A DNA stretch of 64,000 nucleotides from Lactobacillus sp. LL6. Lineage in GTDB: Bacteria; Bacillota; Bacilli; Lactobacillales; Lactobacillaceae. Position numbers and translations under genes: made by a program. How positions within the stretch are numbered: the first letter of the stretch is position 1; each line of letters begins with the position of its first letter. This document shows, piece after piece, positions 10,581 through 19,160 of this stretch. The notes beneath the pieces were generated by a model. It searched no databases. It was not told the origin of the DNA and was given only the letters and a program-made list of their open reading frames with translations. The stretch is from NCBI RefSeq assembly GCF_007570935.1, contig NZ_VLLR01000001.1:372001-436000 (forward strand). The letters run 5' to 3'.

Positions 10581-11401
10581 ATTATATATATGCACCTGGT
10601 TCTCCTCTTGAAAAAAGGGGTCTAAATAATGTAAGTTTTGAATTGAAGCAAGGAAATTTTATAGCAATTATTGGACATACTGGAAGTGGAAAGTCTACCT
10701 TAATGCAGCATTTTAATGCATTACTTAAACCAAGCAGTGGTAATATTTCTATTGCTGGATATAATATTAATAATCAAACTTCAAATAAGCATTTAAAAGA
10801 ACTGCGTAAGCATGTGAGTATAGTTTTTCAATTTCCTGAAGCACAATTATTTGAAAATACGGTTATTGATGATATAGCTTTTGGTCCTAAAAACTTTGGT
10901 TATAATGAACAAGACGCTATTCAATTAGCGCATAAATGGATTAAAAAAGTTGGATTATCAGAAGATATTTCTGAGAAGTCTCCCTTTGACTTGTCTGGGG
11001 GTCAAATGCGACGAGTGGCTATTGCAGGAGTTATGGCATATGAACCAGATATTTTATGTCTTGATGAACCAGCGGCTGGCTTAGATCCCCACGCTCGAAA
11101 ACAAATGATGGATTTATTTAAAGAATATCAGCAAGAAGGACATACTGTAATTTTAGTTACACATAATATGGATGATGTAGCAAAATATGCAGATGATGTT
11201 TTAGTAATGGAAAATGGAAAGTTGATAAAACATGCAAATCCAGATAAAGTATTTGAAGATAATGAGTGGCTTAAAAAGCATAAAATATTAAAGCCAACTG
11301 CTACAACGTTTGCTGATAAATTATCTAATTTTACTTTTGATAAAAAACCATTGACATTGGATGAATTAGTTACAGGTATTTCCAAGAACTTAAAGAGGTG
11401 A
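10556..11401 (+). CDS. ecfA2: Energy-coupling factor ATPase EcfA2
   Basis: The 281-residue partner ATPase has Walker [11 protein letters not shown]-loop [10 protein letters not shown], signature LSGGQMRR and Walker [12 protein letters not shown]. Its start overlaps ecfA1 by 25 bases, so the two subunits are translationally coupled, matching their heterodimer. The C-terminal 60 residues form the usual EcfA dimerisation extension. Confidence 0.95.
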   Translation: MSIKFNNVDYIYAPGSPLEKRGLNNVSFELKQGNFIAIIGHTGSGKSTLMQHFNALLKPSSGNISIAGYNINNQTSNKHLKELRKHVSIVFQFPEAQLFENTVIDDIAFGPKNFGYNEQDAIQLAHKWIKKVGLSEDISEKSPFDLSGGQMRRVAIAGVMAYEPDILCLDEPAAGLDPHARKQMMDLFKEYQQEGHTVILVTHNMDDVAKYADDVLVMENGKLIKHANPDKVFEDNEWLKKHKILKPTATTFADKLSNFTFDKKPLTLDELVTGISKNLKR

Positions 11402-11405
11402 GAGC

Positions 11406-12203
11406 GTGAGTAAAATATTGATAGGTAGATATATTCCTGGAGATTCAATTATTTATAAAATGGATCCAAGAGGGAAATTATTGGCCTGCATTGCTTTTAT
11501 ATTTATAATTTTCTTAGCTAATAATTGGATTACATATGCAATTATTACATTATTTAGTTTATTTGCGGTATTTGAAACTAAACTAAAACCCAAAGTGTTT
11601 TGGGACGGTATTAAACCGTTAATTTGGCTAATTTTGTTTACATCATTGCTTCAGCTTCTTTTTACAACAGGAGGACATATTTATTGGAAATGGTTGATAT
11701 TCACAATTTCTAGTTTTGGGATTATAAATGCAATTTATATTTTTATTCGATTTACATTGATTATCTTGATTTCTACTGTACTTACAGTTACAACAATGCC
11801 TTTAGAGATCGCTGATGCTATGGAATGGATACTAACACCTTTAAAATATTTAAAGGTACCAGTTGATAAAATTGCTTTAGTAATGTCAATTGCTTTAAGA
11901 TTTGTACCAACATTATTTGATGAAACTGTAAAAATTATGAATGCACAACGTTCGCGTGGAGCAGACTTTAATGATGGTGGATTGATAAAACGTGCAAAGG
12001 CTATTGCACCACTTCTTGTACCTTTATTTATAAGTTCTTTACAAACTGCGGTAGATTTAGCCACTGCAATGGAGTCTCGCGGTTATCGCGGAAGTGAAGG
12101 CAGAACTAAGTTTAGAGTATTAAAATGGTCAAAATATGATTTATATTGCTTAGGCTATTTTATATTATTAGTAGGATTATTATTAATTTTTAGGGCAAAA
12201 TGA
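11406..12203 (+). CDS. ecfT: Energy-coupling factor membrane protein EcfT
   Basis: A 265-residue membrane protein starting at GTG 11406 after AGAGGTGAG. It has hydrophobic spans and the two cytoplasmic coupling helices with short Arg-Gly motifs (AQRSRGADF and AMESRGYRG) that dock to EcfA1/A2. It anchors S components during substrate release. The stop overlaps truA. Confidence 0.95.
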   Translation: MSKILIGRYIPGDSIIYKMDPRGKLLACIAFIFIIFLANNWITYAIITLFSLFAVFETKLKPKVFWDGIKPLIWLILFTSLLQLLFTTGGHIYWKWLIFTISSFGIINAIYIFIRFTLIILISTVLTVTTMPLEIADAMEWILTPLKYLKVPVDKIALVMSIALRFVPTLFDETVKIMNAQRSRGADFNDGGLIKRAKAIAPLLVPLFISSLQTAVDLATAMESRGYRGSEGRTKFRVLKWSKYDLYCLGYFILLVGLLLIFRAK

Positions 12204-12991
12204 TGACAACAAGATATAAAATGACGATGGCTTACGATGGTCATCTTTTTCATGGCTTTCAAATGCAGCCAAATCAAAGAACAGTTCAAGGCACAGTTGA
12301 AGAAGCATTAAAGAAGATGACTAAGGGTCAAAGAGTAATCGTTGAAGGCTCAGGTAGAACGGATGCGGGAGTTCATGCAATTGGACAAGTGATTCATTTT
12401 GATTATCCTGGTAAAAAAATTCCAGCTGATAAAATGATTCTAGCATTAAACTCTATGATGCCACTTGATATTGTATTTAAAGATTGCAAAATTGTAGATA
12501 AAAATTTTCATGTTCGGTATTCTGCACAGGGTAAATGGTATCGCTATCGAGTTAGTCGAGATCGATTCGTAGATCCATTTAGACGCTTTTATACAGGACA
12601 CTTTCCTTATCCATTAGATATAGATAAAATGCAAACAGCAGCACGAGATTTAATTGGTACACATGATTTTACTAGTTTTGCAGCTAGCGGAGGCCAGATT
12701 GTAAATAAGGTTAGAACGATGTACTATGTTAATGTGCAAGAAGATAAAGAGAATAATGAAATTATTTTTGATTTTATTTGTTCTGGTTTTTTGTATAATA
12801 TGGTCAGAATTTTGGTTGGAACCTTATTAGAAATTGGTAACGGTAAAAGACCTGTGAATGATTTTCCAAGAGTAATAAAGGCTAAAAATCGTGAAGAAGT
12901 TCGTGAAACAGCTCAAGCAAATGGATTATATCTATACCATGTTTTTTATGATGAGTTACCAAATAAATACCGCCAGGATTGTGATTTATAA
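12200..12991 (+). CDS. truA: tRNA pseudouridine(38-40) synthase TruA
   Basis: The 263-residue enzyme isomerises uridines 38-40 of tRNA anticodon arms. The catalytic Asp is in [11 protein letters not shown] near residues 50-60, and the tail segment [17 protein letters not shown] is typical. ATG 12200 overlaps the ecfT stop (ATGA); ATG 12203 is possible. The ecfT-truA-rplM order is common in lactobacilli and Bacillus. Confidence 0.95.
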   Translation: MMTTRYKMTMAYDGHLFHGFQMQPNQRTVQGTVEEALKKMTKGQRVIVEGSGRTDAGVHAIGQVIHFDYPGKKIPADKMILALNSMMPLDIVFKDCKIVDKNFHVRYSAQGKWYRYRVSRDRFVDPFRRFYTGHFPYPLDIDKMQTAARDLIGTHDFTSFAASGGQIVNKVRTMYYVNVQEDKENNEIIFDFICSGFLYNMVRILVGTLLEIGNGKRPVNDFPRVIKAKNREEVRETAQANGLYLYHVFYDELPNKYRQDCDL

Positions 12992-13020
12992 TTGACATTT
13001 TGGGCAAAAGGACGTACTCT
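12992..13020 (+). promoter_or_regulatory. Candidate promoter for rplM-rpsI
   Basis: A consensus TTGACA at 12992-12997, directly after the truA stop, is followed after exactly 17 bases by TACTCT at 13015-13020. The -10 is imperfect, but spacing and position suit transcription of the L13 leader. Confidence 0.6.
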
Positions 13021-13029
13021 AGTATAGTA

Positions 13030-13085
13030 TGTTTGTCCACGATAGGCCCCGGAAACTTATTGTTTTCAAACTGCAAATAAACGGA
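13030..13085 (+). promoter_or_regulatory. L13-type ribosomal protein leader RNA
   Basis: The segment between the promoter and the rplM ribosome site contains GTCCACGATAGGCCC, GGAAACTTATTGTTTTC and ACTGCAAATAAAC, a pattern like the Firmicutes L13 leader, which is thought to let L13 repress rplM-rpsI. The hairpin GGAAAC/GTTTTC is visible. The assignment rests on position and remembered motif shape, not on a model search. Confidence 0.6.
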
Positions 13086-13095
13086 GGAATTTACA

Positions 13096-13539
13096 TTGCG
13101 TACAACACCATTAGCTAAATCTAGCGAAATTGAACGTAAGTGGTACATTATTGATGCAGAAGGCGTTTCATTAGGTCGTCTTTCAACTGCTGTAGCCACT
13201 ATTTTAAGAGGTAAGAACAAGCCTCAATATACACCAAATGTTGACACTGGTGATAATGTAATTGTCATCAATGCTTCAAAGATTAAGTTGACTGGTAAGA
13301 AGGCTACTGATAAGATTCATTACCACCACTCATCATGGCGTGGTGGCTTAAAGGCTGTTTCATACGGCGAGTTGCTTGCTAATAACCCAGTTAAGATGGT
13401 TGAAATTTCAGTAAAAGGTATGCTTCCAAAGAATACTCTTGGTCACCAAGAATTCATGAAGATGCATGTTTATGCTGATGCTGATCACAAGCATGAAGCA
13501 CAAAAGCCTGAAAAGTTAGACATTAACAAATTAATCTAG
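13096..13539 (+). CDS. rplM: 50S ribosomal protein L13
   Basis: The 147-residue L13 starts at TTG 13096 after CGGAGG, giving (M)[20 protein letters not shown], and carries the family motif [21 protein letters not shown]. It is an early assembly protein of the 50S subunit. It is cotranscribed with rpsI, 11 bases downstream. Confidence 0.97.
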   Translation: MRTTPLAKSSEIERKWYIIDAEGVSLGRLSTAVATILRGKNKPQYTPNVDTGDNVIVINASKIKLTGKKATDKIHYHHSSWRGGLKAVSYGELLANNPVKMVEISVKGMLPKNTLGHQEFMKMHVYADADHKHEAQKPEKLDINKLI

Positions 13540-13550
13540 GAGGTTAAATA

Positions 13551-13946
13551 ATGGCACAACAAGCTGCATACGCAGGTACTGGTCGCCGCAAGGATTCAGT
13601 TGCGCGCGTTCGTTTAGTACCAGGTAACGGTAAGATCACTGTTAACAATAAAGATGTTGATCAATACATTCCATTCCCTAACTTGGTTAAGGACTTGAAG
13701 CAACCTTTAACATTAACTGAAACTGAAGGTCAATACGACGTAGTTGTTAATGTTAACGGTGGTGGCTTCTCTGGCCAAGCTGGTGCAATCCGTCACGGTA
13801 TTGCTCGTGCACTTCTTGAAGTAGACCCAGATTTCCGTGGTCCACTTAAGAAGGCAGGTTTCTTAACTCGTGACCCAAGAATGAAGGAAAGAAAGAAGCC
13901 AGGTTTGAAGAAGGCCCGTAAAGCTTCTCAATTCTCAAAGCGTTAA
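13551..13946 (+). CDS. rpsI: 30S ribosomal protein S9
   Basis: The 131-residue S9 starts [22 protein letters not shown] and ends [12 protein letters not shown]; its C-terminal Lys-Arg tail reaches P-site tRNA. The central motif [19 protein letters not shown] is the family signature. An intrinsic terminator follows at once. Confidence 0.97.
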   Translation: MAQQAAYAGTGRRKDSVARVRLVPGNGKITVNNKDVDQYIPFPNLVKDLKQPLTLTETEGQYDVVVNVNGGGFSGQAGAIRHGIARALLEVDPDFRGPLKKAGFLTRDPRMKERKKPGLKKARKASQFSKR

Positions 13947-13967
13947 TCAACCGATTTACGTTTATAC

Positions 13968-13999
13968 AAAAAAGCGTTCCAGATGGAGCGCTTTTTTTG
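13968..13999 (+). terminator. Intrinsic terminator after rpsI
   Basis: AAAGCGTTCC (13971-13980), loop AGAT and GGAGCGCTTT form a 10-bp stem with one G.U pair, followed by a T7 run. An A-rich left flank might allow some function on the other strand. Confidence 0.85.
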
Positions 14000-14000
14000 A

Positions 14001-15002
14001 TATTAAAAATTCATATTTTCCTATTTACAGTTTTAATAATTCAAAGCTTAATATATTAAAATAATGAAAAACTTTCATAGTACAAAGTAAACAATTTATT
14101 TACCCTTTTTCTTTTAATATAACGAATATCGTGTTATAGTAAAAAGTGTAAGAGCTTACGAGTACTGATTCTAGAATCACTTTTATTATTAAAAATAACT
14201 TAGATAAAATAATTTCAAAAAATTATCTTAAGCTATTTTGCACTATATTAATAGTGCCTTTGTTTGATGGAAAGAGGGTCTTAATAAAAGACCAGATGGC
14301 CTTTTTCGATCTCGAGTGAAAATTCGTAGATTACTTTGCAATATTATTCCGAACTTTGCGAAATTTTTATGTTTACATTAGAGACTAATACCGACTTAAA
14401 ATCTCTAGATTAATTATTGTTTTTAGCATGTACAATCCTAAGATATCCTTATAACATTTATACCCCTATCTTTACTCCATACTTATTTTTAGGATTGGTT
14501 TTATAAATAAGCAATTTAATCTTAATAACTCCTTCTCATATTAAGTATTTGCTTAAAAATTCGAACAACTTATTTTTGTTATTGATAATAATTAATAATT
14601 AAATCAAAGAGTTCAAATTAAGTATTTTTTTACTTATTAGATTTAGCTTTGCCTGTTGATAATATCACATAACTATTATTCCACTTACACAAACTCGTTT
14701 AATTTTATCAGCAGAATTGGCTTATAATATTTGACATGAAATGTTATCCGATCCGTAAAAGCTAATACCAATTAATGTTTGACCCCAATTCTAAACTAGC
14801 AATTAAAAATGTTATTACATTATTCCTCCTTCAGTTCGATTGTTAGTTAGAAGTTATGACGACAAAAAACTACTTAGAATTCCTATACTTGATAATAATT
14901 AAAGCTAAATGTTGAATAAACTTAATTTTGAAAAAACTTTTGAATTTAATTACATAAATAAACGCAAAAAATTGAAAAATTAAAGATCGACATGTTTATG
15001 AG
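14001..15002 (+). other. 1-kb gene-free region, possible long non-coding transcript
   Basis: No reading frame over about 25 codons has a convincing ribosome site. The region is very AT-rich. It begins with an extended -10-like box and ends at a strong terminator whose only possible upstream transcript is this region, because rpsI has its own terminator. Local inverted repeats include 14240-14246/14251-14257, nested pairs between 14508 and 14560, and 14655-14662/14707-14714; repeats of this size occur by chance in AT-rich DNA. A long structured RNA or a decayed gene are both possible. Confidence 0.4.
14132..14140 (+). promoter_or_regulatory. Extended -10 promoter-like box of the orphan transcript
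   Basis: TGTTATAGT fits the TGnTATAAT extended -10 pattern with one mismatch. No good -35 hexamer is present at 17 bases, as is common with extended -10 promoters. Transcription would begin near 14146. Confidence 0.45.
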
Positions 15003-15033
15003 GTCAAGAAGTTTTAACTTCTTGACTTTTTTT
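15003..15033 (+). terminator. Strong orphan intrinsic terminator
   Basis: A perfect 10-bp stem (15003-15012 with 15017-15026, loop TTTA) is followed by seven T. No plus-strand gene lies in the kilobase upstream, so it presumably ends a non-coding or cryptic transcript. Confidence 0.85.
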
Positions 15034-15034
15034 A

Positions 15035-15066
15035 TGCAAAAATAGGCGAAGGCTAATCCTTCGCCT
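15035..15066 (-). terminator. Terminator of the DJ-1 family gene
   Basis: AGGCGAAGG (15044-15052) pairs perfectly with CCTTCGCCT (15058-15066). Read on the minus strand, the stem is followed by a T-rich stretch, directly after the stop of the gene at 15077. Confidence 0.75.
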
Positions 15067-15076
15067 AAAATAAGTC

Positions 15077-15661
15077 TTAAAGACTATCTTGAATATTTTC
15101 AGCTAAATAGTCATACAGCATACCCTTTTTAAGATTGCTGGTATCTACTCCTAGAGCTTCTGCGATTGCATAAGCATATGCCCAAGCAGTAGCAGGTCCA
15201 CGACTAGTAATAATTTTATGCTTTTTGTCGGTCACAGTAATTCTTTCTTTAAAATGACCCGTGGGAGCATCTTTTTCAGTTTCTTTTTCAAAACCTGGAT
15301 AACAAGTATAATCGGCATCAGCTAAAACGCCATAACGGGCTAAAGCGATAGGCGCAGCACACATTGCAGCGTCCCACTTGCCTTCTTGATGACGTTTAAC
15401 CATTAAATCACGTAATTTTTCATTATCACGCAAGTTGATTGCACCAGTCTTTCCACCAGGAAAAGCAACTAAATCATAATCTAATAAACTATTATCAACT
15501 ACTTTATCACAAGTTAATTTTATTTTGTGATCGCCCATTACGTCTTTGTTGGTAAGACCAACCATATCAGTTTCAATATTAAGACGACGCAAAACATCAA
15601 CTACGCTAAGTCCTTCGACTTCTTCGCAACCATCTGCAAAAACTACGGCAACTTTTGTCAT
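15077..15661 (-). CDS. DJ-1/PfpI family protein
   Basis: The 194-residue protein has the DJ-1/PfpI fold signature: acidic VFADGCEEVEG near residues 8-18, FPGGKTGA near 68, and a nucleophile-elbow cysteine at residue 101 in AAMCAAP. Members act as deglycase/glyoxalase-like or protective proteins; a closest relative is YajL/ThiJ, but the exact activity cannot be read here. It is a single-gene unit transcribed against its neighbours, with its own terminator. Confidence 0.88.
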   Translation of the reverse strand: MTKVAVVFADGCEEVEGLSVVDVLRRLNIETDMVGLTNKDVMGDHKIKLTCDKVVDNSLLDYDLVAFPGGKTGAINLRDNEKLRDLMVKRHQEGKWDAAMCAAPIALARYGVLADADYTCYPGFEKETEKDAPTGHFKERITVTDKKHKIITSRGPATAWAYAYAIAEALGVDTSNLKKGMLYDYLAENIQDSL

Positions 15662-15730
15662 AAAATCTTCCTTTCTGTACTAATTACCTTTATTATAAAC
15701 TTATAATTAGAATTATTTAGAAAGAATTTG

Positions 15731-16495
15731 ATGATTTTAATGGGAACATTTATATTTTTGATTATTGCAGGAATTTTGGCAGGAATAGTATCGACAATTG
15801 CTAGTATGGCATCACTTGTATCCTATCCAGCTCTTCTTATTGTAGGAGTACCACCAGTAATGGCTAATATTACTAATACCGCTTCGTTGATTTTTACAGG
15901 AGTAGGAAGTGCAATGTCGTCACTTAAGGATTTGAAGGGGCGTTGGTTAGAAACAGCTAAGTATTCAATTTTTATTTTAATTGGGGCTTTAGGGGGAAGC
16001 TTACTATTATTAAAATTTCCAGGTGATATTTTTGAAAAATTAGTTCCATTTTTTGTTCTTTTTTCAGCAGGGATGCTACTGTTAAGTGGAAGTAAAAAGT
16101 TTTTTGATTTGTCAAAAAATCGTTCTAAAAAAGGAACTATTGGGGCATATTTAGGTTTAATAGTAGCAGGTATTTATACTGGATATTTTGGGGCAGCTTC
16201 TGGAGTTTTAATGTTAATATTTTTAACTTATATTAGCGATGATGAATTTGTAGTAATTAATGCTATGAAAAATATCATTGGCTCACTTGGAAACTTGATT
16301 GCACTAATTGTTTTTATTTTTGGCTCAAAAATTATGTGGTCGATGGTAATTCCGATGGCAATCGGTTTATTTATTGGTGGATATTTAGGACAGAAAAGTG
16401 TGCATTATTTATCCCCGAAAGCTGTTAGATGGATTACTGCAGGGTTTTCAGTAATTTTGGCAAGTTATTTGTTTTATACAGCGTATATTGCTTAA
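15731..16495 (+). CDS. TSUP (TauE/SafE) family membrane permease
   Basis: About 254 residues, strongly hydrophobic, with roughly eight predicted spans in two halves. N-terminal FLIIAGILAGIVSTIASMASLVSYPALL is typical of TauE/SafE (DUF81) proteins, which export sulfite or small organic sulfonates or carboxylates; the substrate is unknown here. The in-frame TTG 15728 is a possible earlier start; the ribosome site is weak in either case. Confidence 0.85.
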   Translation: MILMGTFIFLIIAGILAGIVSTIASMASLVSYPALLIVGVPPVMANITNTASLIFTGVGSAMSSLKDLKGRWLETAKYSIFILIGALGGSLLLLKFPGDIFEKLVPFFVLFSAGMLLLSGSKKFFDLSKNRSKKGTIGAYLGLIVAGIYTGYFGAASGVLMLIFLTYISDDEFVVINAMKNIIGSLGNLIALIVFIFGSKIMWSMVIPMAIGLFIGGYLGQKSVHYLSPKAVRWITAGFSVILASYLFYTAYIA

Positions 16496-16541
16496 ATCTG
16501 CTAAAATATACATAATTATAAATAAAGAAGGGAAGTTACAT

Positions 16542-17222
16542 ATGTCAACAGAGGTTTATTTAGTTCGTCACGGTGAGACGATGTTTAATCAGCTGAATAA
16601 GGTTCAAGGCTGGTGTGATTCCCCATTAACTGTTAAGGGGATTGACGATTTAAAAAGAACAGCTAATGCCTTAGCACAAGTACACTTTGATAATATGTAT
16701 TCATCAGATTTAAAACGTGCTATTGATACTGTTCACTTAATGAAAAATGCAAATCTTGTATCTAAGATAGGAAAAATCAAAAAATTACCAGAATTTCGTG
16801 AAGTATTTTTTGGCAGTTTTGAGGGTGATGATATTAATGAAACTTGGGACCAAGTTGCGGTAGCTGCTGGAATAGGTCACGAAGATGACGTTCGCAATAT
16901 CATTAACACGGTAGGGATTTATAATTTTCGAGAAGCAACCAAAAAAGCTGACCCACGTCATTTAGCTGAAAATAAAGAAGAACTTGATGATCGAATGATA
17001 CGTGCGATTGAAGTATTACATGAATTAACCAAAGAAGAAAAAAGGGTTTTAGTAGTTTCTCATGGTGATTTTATTAAGACACTATCTATTAAATATTGGA
17101 ATAAGAGTGATGGTTTGCATGATATTCCGTTTCCTGATAATGGTAGTGTAACTCGTGGACTGCTTCATAATGATGGTAAGTTTGAAATTATTGATTATAA
17201 TATGAAAGCTGAAAATCTATAA
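16542..17222 (+). CDS. Histidine phosphatase (phosphoglycerate mutase) family protein
   Basis: The 226-residue protein has the phosphohistidine motif VRHGETMFN near residue 9 and the second catalytic histidine in VVSHGDF near residue 170, with Glu in FREVFFGSFEG. These broad-specificity phosphatases act on sugar phosphates, nucleotides or phosphoglycerate; the substrate is not evident. ATG 16542 has GAAGGGA upstream, whereas a longer frame from 16488 overlaps the previous gene. Confidence 0.87.
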   Translation: MSTEVYLVRHGETMFNQLNKVQGWCDSPLTVKGIDDLKRTANALAQVHFDNMYSSDLKRAIDTVHLMKNANLVSKIGKIKKLPEFREVFFGSFEGDDINETWDQVAVAAGIGHEDDVRNIINTVGIYNFREATKKADPRHLAENKEELDDRMIRAIEVLHELTKEEKRVLVVSHGDFIKTLSIKYWNKSDGLHDIPFPDNGSVTRGLLHNDGKFEIIDYNMKAENL

Positions 17223-17223
17223 A

Positions 17224-17251
17224 GCTATGCTGAAAAAGCATGGCCTTTTTT
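17224..17251 (+). terminator. Intrinsic terminator
   Basis: GCTATGC (17224-17230) pairs with GCATGGC (17238-17244, one G.U), followed by CTTTTTT. It sits two bases after the phosphatase stop. Confidence 0.75.
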
Positions 17252-17281
17252 GGTAGACTATATTTGAAAGGAAAAGTGATA

Positions 17282-18181
17282 ATGAATAATAAAGATCATA
17301 CAACTAGAAGATACGTTTTTGTAACTTTATTAAATGTAATTATTACTGTTGCAGAGTTTATTGGTGGAATTGTTTCAGGCTCATTAGCGTTACTATCTGA
17401 TGCGGTACATAATTTAAGTGATGTTGGAGCAATTATTTTATCTTTTATTGCCCATTTAATTAGTCGGCGAAGTCGTAATACTAATAAAACTTTTGGCTAT
17501 CAAAGAGCAGAAACGTTGGCGGCTTTTACAAACGGTGTAGTTTTAATTGTTATTAGTTTGGTACTTTTTGTAGAAGCAATTCAGCGTTTTTGGCAACCTG
17601 AACATATAAAAGGCGGTATTATGTTAGTGGTATCTGCTATTGGATTGGCTGCAAACTTTATTTCAATGTTTGCAATGCATAAAGATGCTAAAAATAATCT
17701 TAATGTACGTTCCACCTTTGTCCATATGTTAAGTGATGCATTATCTAGTGTAGCCGTTGTAATTGGTGCGATTTTCATTTACTTTTGGAATGTAACTTGG
17801 CTTGATCCAGTGCTTACAATATTAGTTTCATTATTTGTGTTACATGAGGCTTATGAAATTACTATGAAGGCTGCAAATGTTTTGATGGAGTCCAATCCTA
17901 ATATTAATTTAAATGAAATTAATAAGATTGTTCTTTCTTATCCAGAAGTAAAAAATATCCATCATGTTCACGTTTGGCGCTATAGTGATGATTATATTAT
18001 GCTCGATGCTCATATTAATGTTGATAAAGGACTAAAAGCGGCTCAGTTTGAAAAATTAACTAAAAATATTGCTGATCAATTAAAAAAAGAGTTAGGTATT
18101 AATCATATTAATTTGCAGCCAGAATGTGAACGTGGGAAAAATGATAAAATGATTGTTCCTGGTCCTGGCAAAGAAAATTAG
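17282..18181 (+). CDS. Cation diffusion facilitator (zinc/cadmium/cobalt exporter)
   Basis: The 299-residue protein has six expected membrane spans and the intramembrane metal sites of the CDF family: SDAVHNLSD in helix II and HMLSDALSS in helix V, plus a cytoplasmic C-terminal ferredoxin-like domain with HHVHVW. It resembles CzcD, a proton-coupled Zn exporter. ATG 17282 follows GAAAGGA. No metalloregulator gene is adjacent. Confidence 0.92.
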   Translation: MNNKDHTTRRYVFVTLLNVIITVAEFIGGIVSGSLALLSDAVHNLSDVGAIILSFIAHLISRRSRNTNKTFGYQRAETLAAFTNGVVLIVISLVLFVEAIQRFWQPEHIKGGIMLVVSAIGLAANFISMFAMHKDAKNNLNVRSTFVHMLSDALSSVAVVIGAIFIYFWNVTWLDPVLTILVSLFVLHEAYEITMKAANVLMESNPNINLNEINKIVLSYPEVKNIHHVHVWRYSDDYIMLDAHINVDKGLKAAQFEKLTKNIADQLKKELGINHINLQPECERGKNDKMIVPGPGKEN

Positions 18182-18190
18182 GAGATAAAA

Positions 18191-18370
18191 ATGAATTTTC
18201 AAGTAAATGTTTTTACGGCAATAATAATTATTATTGTAGGACTTTATGATTTAGCATATGCATGGAATAGACGAAAGCAACCCAACAATCGTGGTGGTAT
18301 AAGGGCATTTGCCATATTGGGGATAATCTTTACAATTGGTGGAATAGTTCTGTTGTTAACGAGGTTGTAG
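18191..18370 (+). CDS. Small two-span membrane protein
   Basis: A 59-residue frame begins MNFQVNVFTAIIIIIVGLYD behind TAGGAGAT, nine bases after the CDF gene. Two hydrophobic segments (residues about 8-24 and 40-58) flank a basic loop NRRKQPNNR, so a hairpin membrane protein is likely. It lies between two genes on the same strand with no terminator, suggesting cotranscription. Function is unknown. Confidence 0.7.
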   Translation: MNFQVNVFTAIIIIIVGLYDLAYAWNRRKQPNNRGGIRAFAILGIIFTIGGIVLLLTRL

Positions 18371-18375
18371 TAAGT

Positions 18376-19053
18376 ATGGTTAAATTAGTTTTAGTAAGAC
18401 ATGGTGAAAGTCAGGCTAATGCTGCAAATGTCTATACTGGATGGAATGATGTACCATTAACGGATAAAGGAAAAAAGCAGGCACAAGAAGCTGGAGAAAA
18501 AATTAAAAATCTATCTAACTTTTATCCTACTCATATCCATACTTCAGTATTATCAAGAGCCATTGTAACAGCGAATATTGTAGCAGATATGTGTAATATT
18601 TTATGGTTGCCAATGACTAAGACTTGGCGTTTAAATGAACGTCACTATGGAGCATTAAGAGGACTTAATAAAGATATTTCTCGAAAGGTGTTTGGTGCTG
18701 AGCAAGTTTTAGAGTGGCGACGTGGTTTTTATTCAATTCCGCCAAAACAAGGCTCGCCAATGGTTGATAGAAGATATAAGTTTTGTGATCAGCATCTCAT
18801 GCCTAGAGCAGAGAGTCTTTATCAAACTCAGCTTAGACTTTTACCTTATTATTATGATGAAATAGCTAGTAGAATGCTAATGGGGCAAGATCAATTAATT
18901 GTAGCTCATGGATCAAGTTTAAGAGCTTTAATTAAAAAAATTGAAAATATTAATGATCAGGACATTGTGAATTTAGAAGTTCCAAATGCTGAGCCAATAG
19001 TTTACACAATGGATGAACATTTAAATATTTTAGATAAGAAAATATTAAACTAG
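18376..19053 (+). CDS. 2,3-bisphosphoglycerate-dependent phosphoglycerate mutase-like protein
   Basis: The 225-residue protein resembles GpmA: LVRHGESQANAANVYTGWNDVPLT at the start, LNERHYGALRGLNK, and IVAHGSSLRALIKK. In the glycolytic enzyme these residues handle 3-phosphoglycerate. The WRRGFYSIPPK segment follows the GpmA pattern but the tail is divergent, so it may be a paralogue rather than the main glycolytic mutase. It starts five bases after the small membrane gene. Confidence 0.87.
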   Translation: MVKLVLVRHGESQANAANVYTGWNDVPLTDKGKKQAQEAGEKIKNLSNFYPTHIHTSVLSRAIVTANIVADMCNILWLPMTKTWRLNERHYGALRGLNKDISRKVFGAEQVLEWRRGFYSIPPKQGSPMVDRRYKFCDQHLMPRAESLYQTQLRLLPYYYDEIASRMLMGQDQLIVAHGSSLRALIKKIENINDQDIVNLEVPNAEPIVYTMDEHLNILDKKILN

Positions 19054-19075
19054 TGCACATTGATGCACTTTTTTT
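19052..19075 (+). terminator. Intrinsic terminator
   Basis: AGTGCA (19052-19057), loop CATTGA and TGCACT (19064-19069) form a short stem, with seven T. The stem overlaps the mutase stop codon. Confidence 0.7.
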
Positions 19076-19160
19076 GTGCTTATAATTAGGTAGGCCGACT
19101 ATTTGTGGTAAAATTTATAGGAAATAGAGTTTTTAGATTTCTTAGTTTGGAGTTAAGACC

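Noticed and set aside
14909-14983. 24-residue basic peptide (MLNKLNFEKTFEF...) in the orphan region
   Set aside because: It lacks a convincing ribosome site and recognisable features; such short frames are expected by chance.
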